NCBI GenBank assembly: GCA_029762755.1
Contig: JARVGH010000002.1
Span: forward strand, 310,001-374,000
From: Candidatus Bathyarchaeum tardum
GTDB lineage: Archaea > Thermoproteota > Bathyarchaeia > Bathyarchaeales > Bathyarchaeaceae
Direction of reading: 5' to 3'
DNA: 64,000 nucleotides
Each line of letters opens with the position of its first letter. Position 1 is the stretch's first letter. Of the stretch, positions 1 through 8,136 are shown in pieces. The translations under genes were made by a program, and so were the position numbers. Below the pieces are notes generated by a model. That model searched no databases and was not told the origin of the DNA. It saw only the letters and a list, made by a program, of their open reading frames with translations.

Positions 1-1038
1 TGACACAACTTTTAGGTCCGGTTTTATGAGCATGCTCAAACAGTTGAGCAACGTTGTTTTTCCTGCTGCTATTCCTCCTGCAACAAGGATAGATATTCGA
101 TTTTCAATAGCATACCATAGATAGGCTGCCATTTCTTTTGATAAAGTTCCAAAATCAATTAAATCACTAATAGTGAAAGGATCTTCTTTGAATTTTCGAA
201 TAGTAAATGTTGAACCTTTTCGCGTTATTTCTGTTCCAAAAGTTAAGTTTATTCTGCTTCCATCAGGTAAAGAAGCATCTAATAAGGGATGGGCTATTGA
301 AACATGACTTCCACACATGTAGGCTAATCTTAAGGCTATTAAATCTAGTTCAGGAATATTATCAAATTTTAAGTTAGTAACAATTGATTCATACTGTCTG
401 TGCCATATATAGAGGGGAACGTTAACGCCGTCACATGAAATGTCTTCAATTAAATCATCTTGCATTAAAGGATCAATTTTTCCAAAACCAAGATTGTCTC
501 TGACTATGTAGTAAAGAAGTTTTTCTTTTTGCTCTTCAGAAATTTTGAAATGATAATTATTTAAAATGTCAGCAGCTAATTTTTTGAGGTAAGTTTCAGC
601 ATTTTCTTTTGAATTCATTTCATCGGGTTTTAATTCAATAACTTCGTTTAATATTCGTTTTAGACGAGCTAATGCAAGAGTTTCATTTTCATTCAATGAA
701 GGCTCTTCAATTTTGTATAGTAGGTTGCCTCTTTGTTTTTCTTTAACAATTTTTACAAAAACAAACGGTTCTTTTAGAACATATTGTTCAACAACATCGT
801 CTTGATTTGTACCCTCTTGAATTGCAAGATTATTATCTGCCTCAATTGAAGCAACTATCTTTGAAGATTTTCTTTTATAAAATTTAGATTTTACAATGTT
901 TTTCTTAGGAGTAAGATTCAATCTATTTTTTAGTTGCAGCATAAAATTAGCAATATTTTTAAAATTACCTTTAGTTATTTTTGAAGCTTCCAACTCTTTT
1001 TCAGAGGGTGACCTCTTTGTTTTATCTTCACGATCCAA
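1..1038 (-). CDS. Type IV pilus/archaellum secretion ATPase (FlaI/GspE-like), partial
   Basis: The gene is open at the left window edge, so the C-terminus is missing; about 346 residues are visible. They include the family segment KIDPLMQDDLIEDISCDG, then FGTEITRKGSTFTIRKF, and a Walker A GGIAAGKTT near the cut end. Such ATPases sit on the cytoplasmic face of the membrane and power assembly of pili or archaella. I place the start at TTG 1038 because AAGGAG lies 9 nt upstream; the open frame runs further upstream but has no better start. A lysine-rich, poorly conserved N-terminus precedes the conserved part. The diverging KaiC-like gene suggests a FlaI/FlaH-like pairing (inference). Whether it serves pili or archaella cannot be told here. 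Confidence 0.85.
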   Translation of the reverse strand, partial: MDREDKTKRSPSEKELEASKITKGNFKNIANFMLQLKNRLNLTPKKNIVKSKFYKRKSSKIVASIEADNNLAIQEGTNQDDVVEQYVLKEPFVFVKIVKEKQRGNLLYKIEEPSLNENETLALARLKRILNEVIELKPDEMNSKENAETYLKKLAADILNNYHFKISEEQKEKLLYYIVRDNLGFGKIDPLMQDDLIEDISCDGVNVPLYIWHRQYESIVTNLKFDNIPELDLIALRLAYMCGSHVSIAHPLLDASLPDGSRINLTFGTEITRKGSTFTIRKFKEDPFTISDLIDFGTLSKEMAAYLWYAIENRISILVAGGIAAGKTTLLNCLSMLIKPDLKVVS

Positions 1039-1475
1039 TTGTGTAAGCTCCTTAATGTTTCTTTTAACGTTTACAAAAAAGAGAAAAATGGGTCAACACG
1101 AGATCCTTTTATGGGAATATTCCGGCATATTTGACCGATATTGAGTGTTAGGTGACGATTTATATTGATGCTCTTTTGGTCTATGCCCAATGCTGAGTTG
1201 TGGCGACATTGTGTATTGCATTTTTTCTCTTTTACTTCATTACGATTAACACTATAAGAAGCCTCAAAAAGTCCTATTTAACAGCACAAGGATGCTGTTT
1301 ATGTAATTGTGTTCTATATAAAAAATGGAAATATTTTCAGTAAAGAAATATTGAAGATAAATCAACTAAGCATTTAATATGACAACGAATTAAAAAAGGC
1401 AGAGACCATGTTACTTATCTTGTATCTAAAAAGTCTAAATGAATGCAATGGATATTTCCAAGTAAGGGAAATGAG
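1039..1475. other. Intergenic region between divergent genes
   Basis: This AT-rich stretch has no convincing gene. It must hold promoters for the two divergent genes. A small hairpin (ACAGCA, 6 nt loop, TGCTGT) lies near 1284-1301. Nothing else stands out. Confidence 0.5.
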
Positions 1476-2126
1476 ATGAAGGCTATAAAGACGGGTATTA
1501 CAAGTTTTGATTGGTACTTGAAAGGCGGTTTGGCCCCAACAGTCTTTTTACTTGTTGGCATTCCCGGGTCTGGAACCGAAATTTTTGCTAGGCAAATTGC
1601 TTATAATTGTGCTGTAAACGACAAAATTTCTTACTTTACTGTTAATTCAAATGGTAATTATATTAAGAAAAACATGTTAGATTACGGCTTTAATGTTGAC
1701 CAACTTGAAAAGAATAGAAGTTGGAGAAATCTGCAAATCAATAAAGAGAACAATTTAGTAAACAAAGTTATTAGTGAAATGGACGAACAAAGAACTGTAA
1801 TTATTGATTCTCTTTCAGAGCTTATTTTGCAACATAAACTGGAAACAGTTATTGATTTAATTACCCAAATGTGCCTAAAAAATAATGGCTCTAATAGATT
1901 TCACATGCTTTTATTAACTGAAGGAATGCAAGACCAAAAAGTTGATAGTACAATCAAGCATTTTGCAGAAGGTATTATTGAATTTAATATGTCGTGGATG
2001 GGAAATTCTCATGTTAGGTATTTATTTGTTAAAAAAAATCAAGGTGCTATTGTTCCTGCACGACGATTAGAGTACAGTTTAAGCCAAAACGGAATTGTCA
2101 TTGAAACTGCTAAAAGAATAAACTAA
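1476..2126 (+). CDS. KaiC/FlaH-like RecA-fold protein with degenerate Walker A
   Basis: About 216 residues with the KaiC-like start KTGITSFDWYLKGGL, a P-loop region reading GIPGSGTEIF, and a Walker B-like TVIIDSLSEL. The usual GxxGxGK[ST] lysine and Ser/Thr are replaced by T and E, so ATP hydrolysis is doubtful. FlaH-type proteins bind ATP and dock on the secretion ATPase; a regulatory partner of the neighbouring ATPase is an inference. An upstream in-frame ATG lies at 1443, but ATG 1476 begins right at the conserved part and is preferred. Confidence 0.7.
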   Translation: MKAIKTGITSFDWYLKGGLAPTVFLLVGIPGSGTEIFARQIAYNCAVNDKISYFTVNSNGNYIKKNMLDYGFNVDQLEKNRSWRNLQINKENNLVNKVISEMDEQRTVIIDSLSELILQHKLETVIDLITQMCLKNNGSNRFHMLLLTEGMQDQKVDSTIKHFAEGIIEFNMSWMGNSHVRYLFVKKNQGAIVPARRLEYSLSQNGIVIETAKRIN

Positions 2127-2202
2127 AGCTTGTTTGAATAAAAACATAAATTTTCACTATATATTTTCTATTCATAATTTTATTATTTAAAAAAAACTAA
2201 AC

Positions 2203-2250
2203 ATCAGTCCAGTGAACGATATGAACGTGATACACGAAAACTGGACTGAT
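2203..2250. repeat. 11-bp perfect inverted repeat around a small-gene start
   Basis: ATCAGTCCAGT at 2203-2213 and ACTGGACTGAT at 2240-2250 are perfect inverted copies separated by 26 bp. They enclose both possible starts (GTG 2212, ATG 2221) of the following small gene. It could be an operator or an RNA hairpin covering the start. Confidence 0.6.
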
Positions 2251-2436
2251 CTGATAAAAGATTGTGTTCAGATCATAATGCTTTTTGGAACAATCGGGAT
2301 AGCTTTGAAGTTTGTCACTTTTTTTAATCAATGGGTTTATTTTCCGTCATTTCCAAACATTTTGGACGCATGTTTTTTGATAATTTCAGTATCATATCTT
2401 ACATTTATTTCACGAAAATCAAACAAAAAAACCTGA
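2212..2436 (+). CDS. Small two-segment membrane protein, unknown
   Basis: A 74-codon frame beginning at GTG 2212, or 71 codons from ATG 2221. It has two hydrophobic stretches (roughly residues 17-37 and 48-66) and a basic C-terminus RKSNKKT, the look of a small double-spanning membrane protein. I do not recognise a family. The start lies inside a perfect inverted repeat. It could be spurious, but the hydrophobic pattern and basic tail favour a real gene. Confidence 0.45.
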   Translation: MNDMNVIHENWTDLIKDCVQIIMLFGTIGIALKFVTFFNQWVYFPSFPNILDACFLIISVSYLTFISRKSNKKT

Positions 2437-2664
2437 TAACAATCAAAAAACCAAAAACATAGCTACGCACTTTTCGCACATTAAATTACCATAATATCAG
2501 CACAATTTTTAACCCCCCAACCAAATGAAAAAATGGAGATTTGTTATAACATTCTTTTATGTATACCTTGTCAGGTCCTCAATGGATTGACAAACAAAAA
2601 TTGAAAACCAAGTTTATCCATCCTGATTACTTGAACAAAATATTTTATGAAATACTGAAATTAC

Positions 2665-2937
2665 CTAAACATGTTCAAGAAATTTTTGATTTGTCTTTGC
2701 AACTTCCATTTGTGCTTCAAGCATTTTTTCAGGAATTTCACTGGATAAAGCTTCAACTACGATGTGTCTTCCGTCAACTTCCATTTTTCCAATGTTTCTT
2801 TTTTCAAAAAACGTTTTCCATTCCGTTGTGGGAGGTGTTGACAGCTCAAAATAAACTTTTAACATAGAATTTTTTTGCCCTATTGCATGTGTTCGAATTT
2901 CATCTACACCTATAACTTTTATTTCAGCTATTGACAA
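2665..2937 (-). CDS. Conserved-looking 90-residue hypothetical protein
   Basis: A soluble mixed alpha/beta protein with a central segment YFELSTPPTTEWKTFFE. The TTG start at 2937 has a purine-rich GGGGAAAA upstream. I do not know the function. A 102-codon frame on the opposite strand over the same region has low-complexity composition and is taken as the shadow. Confidence 0.55.
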   Translation of the reverse strand: MSIAEIKVIGVDEIRTHAIGQKNSMLKVYFELSTPPTTEWKTFFEKRNIGKMEVDGRHIVVEALSSEIPEKMLEAQMEVAKTNQKFLEHV

Positions 2938-3060
2938 AATTTTTTCCCCGAATTACTATAGTTTTTTGTAATTAAAACTGTTATGAACACTTATGTTAAC
3001 CTGCTAAATAATCAAACTTTTCTTATTAGATGCCTTAACATTCAGTAGAATAAAAAATGG

Positions 3061-3228
3061 TTATTCTTTCATAAGATTTGAATCAAAAGACAACTCGAAA
3101 CATTTTTTACATTTAACGTACCCTTTGGGCGGGGAGCCGTAAATCTTTTCACCCATGCGTTCAACTTCACATTTTGGCGGATACTTGTGAACTTTCATGT
3201 CTTTAACAAAATATTTACCCAAAATCAT
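3061..3228 (-). CDS. Small cysteine-containing protein (55 aa)
   Basis: ATG 3228 to TAA 3061 encodes 55 residues. Cysteines at about 20, 40 and 43 (the last two as CKKC) flank a KIYGSPPKGY segment, suggesting a small metal-binding fold with one ligand not obvious. No family recognised. It is transcribed in the same direction as the hydrolase and 90-residue genes around it. Confidence 0.5.
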   Translation of the reverse strand: MILGKYFVKDMKVHKYPPKCEVERMGEKIYGSPPKGYVKCKKCFELSFDSNLMKE

Positions 3229-3308
3229 TCCCCATTATAAAATTAGTTTAGGTGCTTTTTCAATTTTTCTTCCCAAATATTGTTCCAACAAACACCGACA
3301 AATTTTGA

Positions 3309-3956
3309 TTAGTCAAAATATGTTTTGAACCAATCAGCTGAACGTTCAGCTACTTGTTCAAGGGTTCCAGGCTCTTCAAAAAGATGGGAAGCGCCTGAAA
3401 TAATTTCAAGTTTCTTTTCAGTTTTAAGTTGGTTCAATGTTTCTATATTAAGATTCAGCACTGCAACATCATTGCTTCCAACAATCAGCAGAGTGGGAGC
3501 TTCAACTTGGGGCAAATAAGATCCTGCTAAATCAGTTCTTCCACCCCGTGAAACAATTGCATCCACATTTTTTTCAAGCGCTGCTGCAATCAATGCAGCT
3601 GCAGCCCCAGTACTGGAACCAAAATAGCCAACTTTAAGGCTTTTAGTACTTTCGTTACTTTTAACCCAACGCAAGACCCCAACAAGTCGTTCAGACAAAA
3701 GTTTGATATTAAACCTAAATTGTCTAGTTTTAACATCCACTTTTTCTTCTTCTTGAGTCAATAAATCCATTAACAAGGTAGCCAGACCGTTAGATTGAAG
3801 TTTTTGTGCAACAAAATTGTTTCTTGGACTAAATCTGCTGCTTCCACTTCCATGGGCAAAAATAACAAGCCCTTTTGCACCTGGAGGAATATTCAGGTTT
3901 CCTTCTAACACAAGTTCATTTAGGGGAATTTTCACATATTCATTTTCTTTGAACAT
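3309..3956 (-). CDS. Alpha/beta hydrolase (dienelactone-hydrolase-like)
   Basis: 215 residues with the hydrolase fold. The nucleophile elbow is GSSTG (Ser115), an acid is likely Asp163 in GSNDVAV, and the histidine is His191 in GASHLF. The oxyanion region is FAHGSGSS near residue 34. Substrate unknown. The ATG at 3956 follows a GGGTGA SD. The stop-to-start gap to the upstream phosphoribosyltransferase gene is about 24 nt, so they are very probably co-transcribed. In several bacteria these two domains occur as neighbours or fusions, which supports a shared role. Confidence 0.85.
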   Translation of the reverse strand: MFKENEYVKIPLNELVLEGNLNIPPGAKGLVIFAHGSGSSRFSPRNNFVAQKLQSNGLATLLMDLLTQEEEKVDVKTRQFRFNIKLLSERLVGVLRWVKSNESTKSLKVGYFGSSTGAAAALIAAALEKNVDAIVSRGGRTDLAGSYLPQVEAPTLLIVGSNDVAVLNLNIETLNQLKTEKKLEIISGASHLFEEPGTLEQVAERSADWFKTYFD

Positions 3957-3980
3957 ATTAATTCACCCTGACCGTCAAAT

Positions 3981-4655
3981 TTAACTGAGTTCCATTTTAT
4001 TTTTTTCCAAAAGTCTTTTTACTTCGTGGTCATTGACCTGCTCAAAATTGCGATAAAATTGACCAATGGCATAGAATATTTGAGGAGCATCTAGATAAAA
4101 TATTTCATCAGCATCATTTTCAAGCATTTTAATGGAACTCAAAGAAGCAACCGGAACAGCTAAAACAACGTATTCAGCGCCCCGTTTGCGAACAGAAACA
4201 AGAGCTGCTTTCATGGTGGAACCTGTAGCTATCCCATCATCAACTACTATTACCGTTAATCCAGTTAAATCAACGATTTCTTGTTTTCCTTTATATGCCT
4301 GCAAACGGCGCTCAATCTCTAGCTTTTGCTGGTCACTTTCTTTTTCGATATAAGCGTTAGAGACTTTCAAAGAATTAACGAGTTGCTGATTTAAAATAAC
4401 AGTTCCATCTTCAGTTATTGCACCGATTGCTAATTCAGGCCGAGAGGGAGCACGTAATTTTCTTGGAACTACAATATCCAAAGCAGCATGCAAGCTTTTG
4501 GCAATCTCGTAACCAATTACAACTCCACCTCGGGGAATACCCAAAACGATTATTTGTTTATTCTTGAACTTTTCAAGTTTAAGAGCTAACTTTTTTCCTG
4601 CTTCATTTCGATTCTCAAACAAGGGGCTACTAAACATATTAACATCAAATCCCAA
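3981..4655 (-). CDS. Phosphoribosyltransferase family protein
   Basis: 224 residues. The PRPP-binding motif VIVVDDGIATGST lies at about 135-147, with conserved LGIPRGGVVIGYEIA near 38-52 and VPRKLRAP near 63-70. This is the stand-alone group often found next to alpha/beta hydrolases and not clearly a purine/pyrimidine salvage enzyme, so the base substrate is unknown. The start is TTG 4655, or ATG 4637 with a somewhat long spacing from GGGAT. It lies between hsp20 and the hydrolase on the same strand. Confidence 0.82.
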   Translation of the reverse strand: MGFDVNMFSSPLFENRNEAGKKLALKLEKFKNKQIIVLGIPRGGVVIGYEIAKSLHAALDIVVPRKLRAPSRPELAIGAITEDGTVILNQQLVNSLKVSNAYIEKESDQQKLEIERRLQAYKGKQEIVDLTGLTVIVVDDGIATGSTMKAALVSVRKRGAEYVVLAVPVASLSSIKMLENDADEIFYLDAPQIFYAIGQFYRNFEQVNDHEVKRLLEKNKMELS

Positions 4656-4816
4656 ATCTTTTTTCTTAATGATTTACCAATAATGAACCTACATACAACT
4701 AAAAATTTGAAAACTGCAGACTGTTACCATAATAAATCTAGACAAAGAAACACTTGGGCTAGTTTATCGTTTCAAGCACAGGTAACTTTAGTTTTTTTCA
4801 ATAAAAAGAGGAAAGA

Positions 4817-5428
4817 TTACTCAATTTCTAATTTTTCACCTTCAATTTCCTTTTCTTTTGTTTCTTTGACGCTCATTTCCAGAACACCATTTATGTAATT
4901 AGTTTTGGCAGTTTTCGGATCAACTTTAACAGGCATCTCTAGTTTCCTAAAATATTTCCGCCGTTGAGTGTCAACAGCAATTGTTAAACTATTAGGAGTT
5001 AACCTCAGATCAATGTCTTCTTTTGAAACCCCAGGTAATTCAATTATAATTTGTACTTTACCATCCGATACCATTACGTCAGCTAATGGTTCCCGCTTTT
5101 CTTGAACATCAAGCTTATCCCTTTGAAAACCGGCTTTAGGCCGTAAATTGCCAAACTCCCTAATTTGCGGTCTACCATCTTCATCAACCACCATGCTGTA
5201 ACCATAAACAAACGGTCCCCATTCTTTCACTTTCCCTCCATCGGGAAGGGTTCGTTCCCTTAGAAGATTTTCTGGCGCATTTTCTGAAAGTTCCTTGAAC
5301 ATACTAACCATTATGTCCTCCATTTCTTCAAAAACTCCTTTTACATCATCTGAAATCCATCTCCGAGTAAACGGCCACCAACTTCTTTGCCTGAACCAAT
5401 CACTCCATAAATCATCTTTTTCTGACAA
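4817..5428 (-). CDS. hsp20: Hsp20/alpha-crystallin family small heat-shock protein
   Basis: 203 residues. The C-terminal half carries the alpha-crystallin domain: VQIIIELPGVSKEDIDLRL, LTIAVDTQRRKYFRKLEMP and a GVLEMSVK strand. The N-terminal half is longer than usual and rich in Trp/Arg (DWFRQRSWWPFTRRW). Function: ATP-independent chaperone binding unfolding proteins. The start is TTG 5428 with an excellent AAGGAGGTGAT just upstream. A TATA-like TGTATATTTA lies about 55 nt upstream on this strand. It heads a same-strand run with the phosphoribosyltransferase and hydrolase, perhaps a stress operon (inference). Confidence 0.92.
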   Translation of the reverse strand: MSEKDDLWSDWFRQRSWWPFTRRWISDDVKGVFEEMEDIMVSMFKELSENAPENLLRERTLPDGGKVKEWGPFVYGYSMVVDEDGRPQIREFGNLRPKAGFQRDKLDVQEKREPLADVMVSDGKVQIIIELPGVSKEDIDLRLTPNSLTIAVDTQRRKYFRKLEMPVKVDPKTAKTNYINGVLEMSVKETKEKEIEGEKLEIE

Positions 5429-5563
5429 AATATCACCTCCTTAGAGTAGCTCAAAAAACAATTTAATACAATGCGACTGTAAATATACACTCACAGCTTT
5501 TTTTATTTGTTTTAAAGAAAAATTAAAAAATGAACGTATAGGTAATTTTGGGAGACTATAGTA

Positions 5564-5758
5564 TTGGGAGACATATCAGTTTCAGAAGAATTAAACAAAA
5601 AAATAAAAAGATTGACGGAAACTTTAGAAATTTCAACTGAAGAGCTTCTATCAAGCTCGATTGAAGCGTTCATTAATCAAAGATGTGATACTGAAAAAAA
5701 GGTAAAAACAGAAACTAAGTTTCCAAAGACCAAATATACTCCAAGCAAAAAATCTTAA
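5564..5758 (+). CDS. Small hypothetical protein, possible ribbon-helix-helix N-terminus
   Basis: 64 residues from TTG 5564, with GGGAG about 9 nt upstream. Residues 4-38 (ISVSEELNKKIKRLTETLEI) are strand-helix-helix in pattern, like small RHH DNA-binding proteins, followed by a lysine-rich tail. No family identified with certainty. It diverges from hsp20, so a regulatory role is possible but unproven. Confidence 0.45.
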   Translation: MGDISVSEELNKKIKRLTETLEISTEELLSSSIEAFINQRCDTEKKVKTETKFPKTKYTPSKKS

Positions 5759-5851
5759 AAATTGGAAAAAGGAAAATGTTTGATGCCTTGGAAGAAATGT
5801 TTCAATGATCATCCAGTAAACAAAAAGAATGCTTTTTTGCAAAATGCAAAA

Positions 5852-6193
5852 CTAAAACCATAAATCGAATTCATGAGGTTCAAGGAATATTTCAGAGTTA
5901 TAATTACCTGTTTGTCTTTGTGTCATAAAAATTGATTTTCCCCTGTTTAAAAGATTTTTTAGATAAACGAAATTAATTTTATTAACTTCTAATACTTTAA
6001 CATCCTCGTCTTGTTTTCCAACAATAATTAACTGAAATCGAGGCGGTCGTTCTTCATTTATTTTAGCTTTTCTAGTTGTTTCAGTTTCTTGTTTCTTAAA
6101 CCCAATTCCTTTTTCAATTTTATACCCTTGAAGGTCAATTTGTTTGATCGGCAATTTGATTTTTTTCACATTTTTATTTAAAAGGTCCTTCAA
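5852..6193 (-). CDS. Hypothetical protein (113 aa)
   Basis: The TTG start at 6193 gives a charged protein. A lysine-rich N-terminus (about 1-50) precedes a compact strand-rich region starting PPRFQLIIVGKQDEDVKVLEV and ending with aromatic residues EFDLWF. I do not recognise it. No membrane segment and no cysteine motif. Confidence 0.45.
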   Translation of the reverse strand: MKDLLNKNVKKIKLPIKQIDLQGYKIEKGIGFKKQETETTRKAKINEERPPRFQLIIVGKQDEDVKVLEVNKINFVYLKNLLNRGKSIFMTQRQTGNYNSEIFLEPHEFDLWF

Positions 6194-6418
6194 TTTTTTA
6201 TAACCTCTTCCAAAGAAAATGGATTCATTAGATCCAAATTTAAGTAGATTAATAATTACATCAAAGTTCTTTTTTCAAACGTATTGATTTAAACATATTA
6301 CATGATAGTATCATTAAGATTGTTTAATAAAATTTTGTGACTGCTGACACACAACCACATATGATTAAATCCACTAGTTCCTTAGTTCCTGTTTAGTTTT
6401 CGAAGAGAAGGATTACGT

Positions 6419-6886
6419 ATGACTGAAGAAAAACAAAAAATTATTCCCCACTTATGGTTTGACAAAGAAGCAAAGGAAGCAGCAAAGTTTTACATTTCTC
6501 TATTTCCTGAATCGAAAATCACAAACACCATAACTCTTCAGGGCACACCTTCCGGAGATTCAGACATCGCATCTTTCGAGCTAACAGGATACCAATTTAT
6601 GGCCATAAGCGCAGGACCACTTTTCAAGCTTAACCCGTCGATCTCATTTTTCCTTAACTTTGATCCGTCTATAGACAAGAACGCTCGGAACAATCTTGAC
6701 GTTTTATGGGAAAAATTATCTCAAGACGGCAAGGTACTCTTGCCCTTTGACAAATATCCTTTCAGCGAACACTATGTCTCCTCTGTTGTTTGCTATCATA
6801 TACTAATTACATTTTATCTATTAACTCAATTATCTTGGAATAAGTTTCCACATTACACCGCCAACCTGAAGAAATCATTCCCATAA
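6419..6886 (+). pseudogene. Truncated PhnB-like VOC-superfamily protein
   Basis: The first about 120 residues match the 3-demethylubiquinone-methyltransferase-like/PhnB branch of the VOC fold: IIPHLWFDKEAKEAAKFY, LFPESKI, SISFFLNFDPSIDKNARNNL and LPFDKYPFSEHY. Full-length relatives continue with a conserved tail. Here the similarity stops at about nt 6776 and the frame runs on as unrelated sequence antisense to the PIN gene until 6886. The 3' part of the gene is lost, most simply by insertion or deletion associated with the toxin-antitoxin pair. The 5' end looks intact (start ATG after GAGAAGGA). Confidence 0.75.
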
Positions 6887-7319
6887 AAGCCGCTTTTGCT
6901 TGCTCCTTTGACAGGAGACCTTCAAAAACTGCCCTAGCTAAAACATATGGTGTACCTACAAAACTGATTCTGTAAACTTTAGCAGTTTTTCTTGCCACCT
7001 CATCATCGATGACCGCTAGTCCTGCATGTTCTTTAGCAAGCGCTAAAATCTCAGCATCAGCGGCATGAAGCCCATGAGTCTTGGACAAACGTGAAAGGAA
7101 TAATTTGTCTTTGGGATTACAAAGTTTAAAAACGCAGTTTTCAAATAGCTTTTCCAGAACAATCGCATCTGGAACACCTTTATGTTTTCCTTTATCTACA
7201 ACTTCAGCTTTAACCAGCAGAGAAGTCATCTTTTCTCCTTGCAGATTTTCAATAATTCCGCTTAATCCTACTTTAGACAGGTAAATCAGAGGGGTAGAAT
7301 TGAAAACTAACGGTTTCAA
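6807..7319 (-). CDS. PIN-domain-like toxin (DUF3368/VapC-like)
   Basis: 170 residues with PIN features: N-terminal VFNSTPLIYLSKVG (usual Asp replaced by Asn), HAADAEILALAKEH in the middle and AVIDDEVARK towards the end. DUF3368 proteins are toxin-type RNases paired with UPF0175 antitoxins. The ATG overlaps the stop of the upstream antitoxin gene as ATGA (7316-7319), implying translational coupling. The first-acid substitution could lower activity. The 3' end lies over the broken tail of the VOC gene. Confidence 0.82.
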   Translation of the reverse strand: MKPLVFNSTPLIYLSKVGLSGIIENLQGEKMTSLLVKAEVVDKGKHKGVPDAIVLEKLFENCVFKLCNPKDKLFLSRLSKTHGLHAADAEILALAKEHAGLAVIDDEVARKTAKVYRISFVGTPYVLARAVFEGLLSKEQAKAAFMGMISSGWRCNVETYSKIIELIDKM

Positions 7320-7633
7320 CTATGTTTCGCCGCTGCTGACTTGAATTCTTCTTCTATTTCTTCGGGTTCAAACCTTACCCATTCAATGTTGCATTGTTTC
7401 AGTAAATCCGCAAATTCCCACAAAGAAAGCTTTGCAAGGTCTGCTGCTTGGGCAAAAGTTGCTTTTCCTGCACTTAGGAGCTCCAAGGCAGTTTGCTTTC
7501 TCCATTCATTGATGCCAATTTCAAGAAGATTCCGAACAACAGTTGCCTTATCCAGCTTTTCTTTTTTTATTATATCGGAAATTCCTTTATCCAATTCAAC
7601 AGGAACACGAACAGCTAACGGTTTAAGAGGCAA
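7316..7633 (-). CDS. UPF0175 family antitoxin
   Basis: 105 residues. The N-terminus LAVRVPVELDKGISDIIKKEKLDKATVVRNLLEIGI is RHH-like and binds DNA in known antitoxins. The middle ALELLSAGKATFAQAADLAKLSLWEFADLLKQ is the typical UPF0175 helix-turn-helix repeat. It precedes and overlaps the PIN toxin gene, the standard antitoxin-toxin order. The start is TTG 7633. A TATA-like ATATTTATG lies about 40 nt upstream. Confidence 0.85.
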   Translation of the reverse strand: MPLKPLAVRVPVELDKGISDIIKKEKLDKATVVRNLLEIGINEWRKQTALELLSAGKATFAQAADLAKLSLWEFADLLKQCNIEWVRFEPEEIEEEFKSAAAKHS

Positions 7634-7758
7634 TACACATCAACCAGTATACAATAGATATCATATGAATACATAAATATTATGGGACATAACTTGCCCC
7701 CCAAAATACGTAGTTCACCTTCGCTTCTCAAGCATCAAGCAAACAGGGGAGGTAGACG

Positions 7759-7821
7759 TTGAACTGGAAACGGGGTTTAAAAAAATTGGATTATTGTAAC
7801 GGAGGAGATCAATTGCCATGA
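7759..7821 (+). CDS. Micro-ORF 1 (20 aa)
   Basis: TTG 7759 to TGA 7821, 20 residues beginning MNWKRGLKKLDYC. A strong GGGGAGG (7746-7752) stands 6 nt before the start, and an in-frame TAG lies only 6 nt upstream of it. Its stop overlaps the next start as ATGA. Function unknown. The two good ribosome sites and the overlap argue for translation; the short length argues for caution. Confidence 0.4.
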   Translation: MNWKRGLKKLDYCNGGDQLP

Positions 7822-7877
7822 CGTTAAAGCAGCAAATGACCAAAGAAATACAAGAATCAAAAACAAAAAAGGCATAA
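7818..7877 (+). CDS. Micro-ORF 2 (19 aa)
   Basis: ATG 7818 to TAA 7877, beginning MTLKQQMTKEIQ and ending in a lysine-rich tail. GGAGGAG (7801-7807) lies 10 nt upstream, inside micro-ORF 1. The ATGA overlap with micro-ORF 1 suggests coupled translation. Unknown function. It lies between the toxin-antitoxin pair and tRNA-Gln. Confidence 0.4.
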   Translation: MTLKQQMTKEIQESKTKKA

Positions 7878-7893
7878 ATTCACGCTTAAATGA

Positions 7894-7969
7894 TGGTAGC
7901 CCGGAGGAGATTCGAACTCCCGTCAGGGGCTCCAGAGGCCCCCATGATTGGCCACTACACCACCGGGCT
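7894..7969 (-). tRNA. tRNA-Gln (anticodon CUG), CCA encoded
   Basis: On the minus strand the acceptor stem is AGCCCGG/CCGGGCT, the anticodon arm is GGGGC-CTCTGGA-GCCCC (anticodon CTG at positions 34-36) and the T arm is GGGAG-TTCGAAT-CTCCT. Base 73 is A and CCA follows in the DNA. The A1:U72 pair is what archaeal GatDE amidotransferase needs to recognise tRNA-Gln. There is no intron. Confidence 0.96.
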
Positions 7970-8107
7970 TTACTTGTGTTTAGTTGAATGTTTGATTCTT
8001 TAATAAATCTGTTATTGTTTGGTTGTGAAAAAAAAATGATGAAAAAAAGGGTTTAAGTAAAGATTTTTATTGACATAATCCATATCTGTTGTGACAAATC
8101 GTAACGC

Positions 8108-8115
8108 TTATATAT
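8108..8115 (+). promoter_or_regulatory. TATA box of the TFB gene
   Basis: TTATATAT at 8108-8115 is a strong archaeal TATA box. Transcription would begin near 8137, giving a leader of about 118 nt before the TFB start. Confidence 0.6.
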
Positions 8116-8136
8116 CAAGTCATAACCTCAGGGTAT

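Noticed and set aside
896-1144. 82-codon frame opposite the secretion ATPase
   Set aside because: Antisense to the ATPase N-terminus; Phe/Leu/Ser-rich as expected of a shadow.
1476-2126. Circadian KaiC
   Set aside because: Single domain, missing P-loop lysine, and no kaiA/kaiB; the neighbour is a pilus-type ATPase.
2559-2867. 102-codon plus-strand frame
   Set aside because: It overlaps the better minus-strand gene 2665-2937, has Phe/Gln-rich shadow composition and no ribosome site.
7894-7969. tRNA-Gln as attachment site of the 20-27 kb element
   Set aside because: It is 12 kb from the element and no copy of its 3' end was seen near either edge.
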